Source: Neckera pumila (Eukaryota > Streptophyta > Bryopsida > Hypnales > Neckeraceae). Taken from it: a stretch of 64,000 nucleotides of DNA. The stretch lies in contig OZ018408.1 of NCBI GenBank assembly GCA_963969595.1, positions 52,391,022 to 52,455,021 of the forward strand, read 5' to 3'. This document shows positions 60,741-64,000 of this stretch, piece after piece (within the stretch, counting starts at the first letter, position 1; every line of letters starts with the position of its first letter). The position numbers and the translations under genes were made by a program. The notes beneath the pieces were generated by a model. The model was not told where the DNA came from. It did not search any database and worked only from the letters and a program-made list of their open reading frames with translations.

Positions 60741-62486
60741 TCATATTCAACAAGAATTTTAGATTTGGGCAAAAGAGTTTACATTCAAAATTGCCAGATC
60801 TGGAAATTAATATTAAATCCTTCTAGCCCAGATCACGTGCTATAACAACCTTTCATGTGAGCAAACCAAGGCTTTTTTTCATTTTCTAAGAAGTGCCATA
60901 GCTGCGACATAAAATTTTGTAGTGGTGCGTCAAATTTCAACATTCATCCATATCAGATAGAAAATATCACATTAGCACATATCACATGTCTATAATTTGG
61001 TGTTCATCCACAACTTGGCAATTTCATCCATTGTAATTTTTTACTTTGAATTATTTTTGGCAATTTCATCCAAGTTTTTTGCCATTTTTTAACCATTTTT
61101 TAACCATTTTTTAACCAAATATTTTTTTAGATGCAATCTGACACCAGAAAGTCAAAAAGAAGCCCTGGAGCAAACTTAAACAAAAGTCTTGGTGTGTGAG
61201 CTTGCATATAAGTAATCACAATCCAATATATGTATTTATAGTAAAATTTAATTAAAAATCTCCTAAAGGGTCATTACTTAAACGACTATACTACTAGGAC
61301 TATACTTAAAATACCCCTTTCACTTGTAGTGATTGAATTATGCAACTATATAATTTCTGAAAATTTCATAAGAGGCCATATTTGTTTCTATTTTGCATTA
61401 TTTTTTAACCAATTTGACCCTAGCATAGAGTAATGTCCATCAAAACATCTTTGTATTATATTATTCTTAGCATAAGAAACATGAGTTATTACATTGAATG
61501 TCACCTATAATCCTTCACCTAAAACATAGATTTCTTTTAGTGTTGCAGACAAAGCAATATGGCAACATGGCATTGGACATGATGTGCAGTACATCCCTTC
61601 CATTTGATACACAAAAACATTTATAGGATATATTTAAAATATATTGATATATTTGGCATGTGTCAAATATCTAGATTTTTTGAAATACTTCATAATGTAT
61701 GAAAATATTTGAAGAGGGTTGTCCAATACACTAGACACATCCCAAATATGATCTATATAACATGATATGATAATTTGATGATATATACAAAAATAATGTT
61801 CAACAAGACAACTCCAAATTGTCAATATGTCTTTCAAACTAGTACTTGGGATCAAGACTATTGGTTAAAATAACTTCATATTATTTTTGAATCTTTTAGA
61901 AATTATTATGAACATTTTTTAAAAGTGTAACAATTTATACCAAATGAAATTAATGCTCCAAAACTTTGAAAATCTTTCTAAGTTTATATTATAGTATTGA
62001 ACATCATAGTGCATATTTTTTTTCTTGTACCATTCTAAAATTAAAAATCAACACTCAATACTTACAAGTTCATTTTTCAAAAATGTTAGTCAATATTTCA
62101 GAAAGTTTTCTATATTTTAAGTAGAATTCTAAATGAATTGCTGAAGAATATTAATGAAAAATAATTTTTAATAATAAAAATCTAATGTCTTCTAATGTCT
62201 ATGTGAAAATTTCCATCGCCAAGGTCTCCCATCTCCCCAAATGGGACCCTATAACCTCTAGTTGGACATCGAAGGTGGCATAGAAAACACCAATGATCTG
62301 GTTTACAATCAAATTTTCAAACTTGGTGATTTGAATTCTCATTTTGACCTGCATCAAGGTAAAAGCACCCTAAAGCGGCACTTTTCTTATTCTACAATCT
62401 ACTATGATCAAGTTCTAAGAACAAATTGATGGATTATTAGCAATCTGAACCTTAGAGTCCCAAGGCCATATTTTTGTCAAAATCGC
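60741..62486. other. AT-rich intergenic, no gene seen
   Basis: It contains three tandem copies of 'ccattttttaa' at about 61083-61120 and long A/T stretches. No gene supported. Confidence 0.4.
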
Positions 62487-62490
62487 TTAA

Positions 62491-63027
62491 CCCCTAAAGG
62501 ATCAAGGTCATTTTTTTGCCAAAAAACACTCACAATTGCCATTTCTATAGCAAAGAGTAAAAAAAATTGAAAACTCTTTTTTTTTTTACATCTAACCATA
62601 GGATATTGTATCTAACAAGTATAAAAATGTGTGGAAAAAATTTCAAAATTTTTGACCACATAAATTGCAAAATATCTGCGTTTAAAGTGAAATTCACTAA
62701 TCTTAATGGTGAGATTCTTTATGTAAAATAACTAAACTATGTGGAACTTAGTTTTTTGAAAAACTGTAAAAATTGCATTCAGAAATTGCATTGAATCCTT
62801 CAAGTTATTTTTTTCAAGGAAGATACTCTATGTCTAAAAAATTAGATTGTCTGTAACTTTCTCAAAACAAATCCAAATGCAATGAATCAAAGCTTTCCAG
62901 ATAGACAAAAATATAATCTATGGGAATTTTCAAAAATACAATCTATGCAAAAAAAAATTTGTTGCCCCCTCTCTTTTATTTTGAGCTTATATGGGCATAA
63001 CTTTTTTTCATTGACATCGATTGAAAA

Positions 63028-63092
<65 letters not shown>

Positions 63093-63194
63093 TTATTATT
63101 TTTTTTAACTTCAAAAATTAGGACAAAAATTCAACTTGTAGGTACCTGCTCGAAATCCCAAATGTTCATTCAAACGGCAGTGGTCCTTTATGGG
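62491..63194. mobile_element. TTAA-family element copy (704 bp) with a TA microsatellite
   Basis: CCCCTAAAGGATC at the left and 'ggtcctttatggg' at the right are inverted complements with a few mismatches. TTAA is present on both sides (62487-62490 and 63195-63198). The interior follows the reference copy ('aaaacactcacaattgccat', 'acctgctcgaaat'). A TA run of about 26 units has grown inside it. Confidence 0.82.
63035..63088. repeat. (TA)n microsatellite
   Basis: An uninterrupted TA run of about 54 bases, preceded by poly-A. The apparent ORFs on both strands here are artefacts of the repeat. Confidence 0.95.
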
Positions 63195-63198
63195 TTAA

Positions 63199-64000
63199 AA
63201 CTATGGTTTTGCTACATTCATCCAAAAAGAAAATCTTTTTTTAAAATTTAACCATAGGTTCTTATACTTCACTTGTTTCAAAACATGTGGTAAGATTTTT
63301 TATGAAGTTTGACTATATAGATTGGAAGGTATAAGCATTCAAAGTTAGAAAAAAAAAGTTTTTTAAATGTTGACCTCACTTTCAGATGACTTTGATTGCC
63401 ATTTGTAGAAAGAATTTCACTATAGACTTTGTAATAAAAAAATTTGTGATGAAGTATTGAGTTTAAAGTCTTGGGAAACAATTTCAAAAAATACAACTTG
63501 ATTTCCATAAAAAAAATTATGAAGTAGAAGTAGGTCCACGATTGGAAGAAAACCTAAATTAATAGGAGCTCTAAGATGAAATTGAAACACAATAAACTTA
63601 TTGTCGTGATTGTTTTAGCAAGCGACTTTCACTCTGTCAAACAATTTTTTTTTAATTGTAAAATTTGCATTTAGAGATGAATTCTATAAGTTACTAATCC
63701 AAATAGACTGAATCAAAGCTTCAAATGTAGACCAAAATTTCGTATTTTAGTAAAAAGATTAAAATTATATATATTTTGATTTTTACAATTTTTTTATATT
63801 GCTTGTTGAGTTCAATTTTAGACTTTTGTGGTATAACTTTTGCTACGGCACCAATTGAAATAAAGATTATATTCCTATAAAGCTAATAGGTTTTTTATCT
63901 TATGAGAAAGCTTCAAAAAGTCTCACCAAAAGTTTTGCATGAAACTTTTAGGATGAATGCTACTTATCATAGTCTAAATGTAAAGCTTTATTTCACATCT
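63199..64000 (+). mobile_element. Further TTAA-family copy, 5'-truncated, running off the window
   Basis: Directly adjoining the previous element, the interior of the family starts again ('accataggttcttatacttc', 'tagattggaaggtata', 'ttttgctacggcaccaattg'). It continues to the window end. No left terminus is visible. Confidence 0.6.

Noticed and set aside
63000..63121. ORFs of 75-79 codons on both strands across the TA run
   Set aside because: They are poly-(Ile-Tyr) artefacts of the microsatellite.
1..64000. tRNA, rRNA, CRISPR or organellar genes
   Set aside because: No tRNA box A/box B pairs, rRNA blocks, spaced palindromic repeats or organelle gene order were recognised; covariance-model searches could not be run.

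Overview
The window looks like nuclear DNA of a land plant. The evidence is a plant-type legume-lectin receptor kinase, a candidate plant meiotic gene, GT-AG introns with T-rich acceptors, CACTA, hAT and Stowaway-type transposon ends, and short TTTAGGG telomere-like stretches. The receptor kinase has introns inside its kinase domain and the intergenic DNA is AT-rich and packed with old repeats. This fits a non-flowering lineage (bryophyte, lycophyte or fern) better than a compact angiosperm genome, but that is inference; I cannot name the species.

Layout. 1-4176: a TTAA-flanked repeat split by a 3.9 kb element carrying a broken gag-like reading frame. 5.1-11.2 kb: a GC-richer island with a degenerate minus-strand gene built on tandem repeats, more decayed coding-like sequence, and a hAT-type MITE. 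11-18.9 kb: AT-rich repeats, including two copies of a 745-bp segment of which only one carries a 925-bp insertion, giving a paralogous empty site. 19-26.7 kb: mixed repeats, abutting CACTA ends, a second copy of the hAT MITE, and an unassigned 220-codon ORF. 27-32 kb: more TTAA-family copies. 32.9-35.5 kb: a multi-exon coiled-coil gene that I read as a homologue of PRD3/PAIR1, a factor for meiotic double-strand breaks. 35.5-54 kb: about 18 kb with no gene I can support, but with nested repeats, a long hairpin and duplicated purine tracts. 54.8-58.3 kb: a three-exon L-type lectin receptor kinase. 59.1-60.8 kb: two gene relics, an antisense cation/calcium exchanger C-terminus and a decayed duplicate of the kinase gene's last exon. 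60.8-64 kb: AT-rich repeats with two more TTAA-family copies.

Only two loci look like intact genes: the lectin receptor kinase (plasma-membrane signalling) and the PRD3-like gene (meiotic recombination). They are about 19 kb apart and nothing suggests they work together. The most distinctive feature is the abundant 0.6-0.9 kb family with CCCCTAAAGGACC ends and TTAA or TTAG on both sides. It accounts for much of the otherwise blank sequence and resembles what is known of piggyBac-type insertions.
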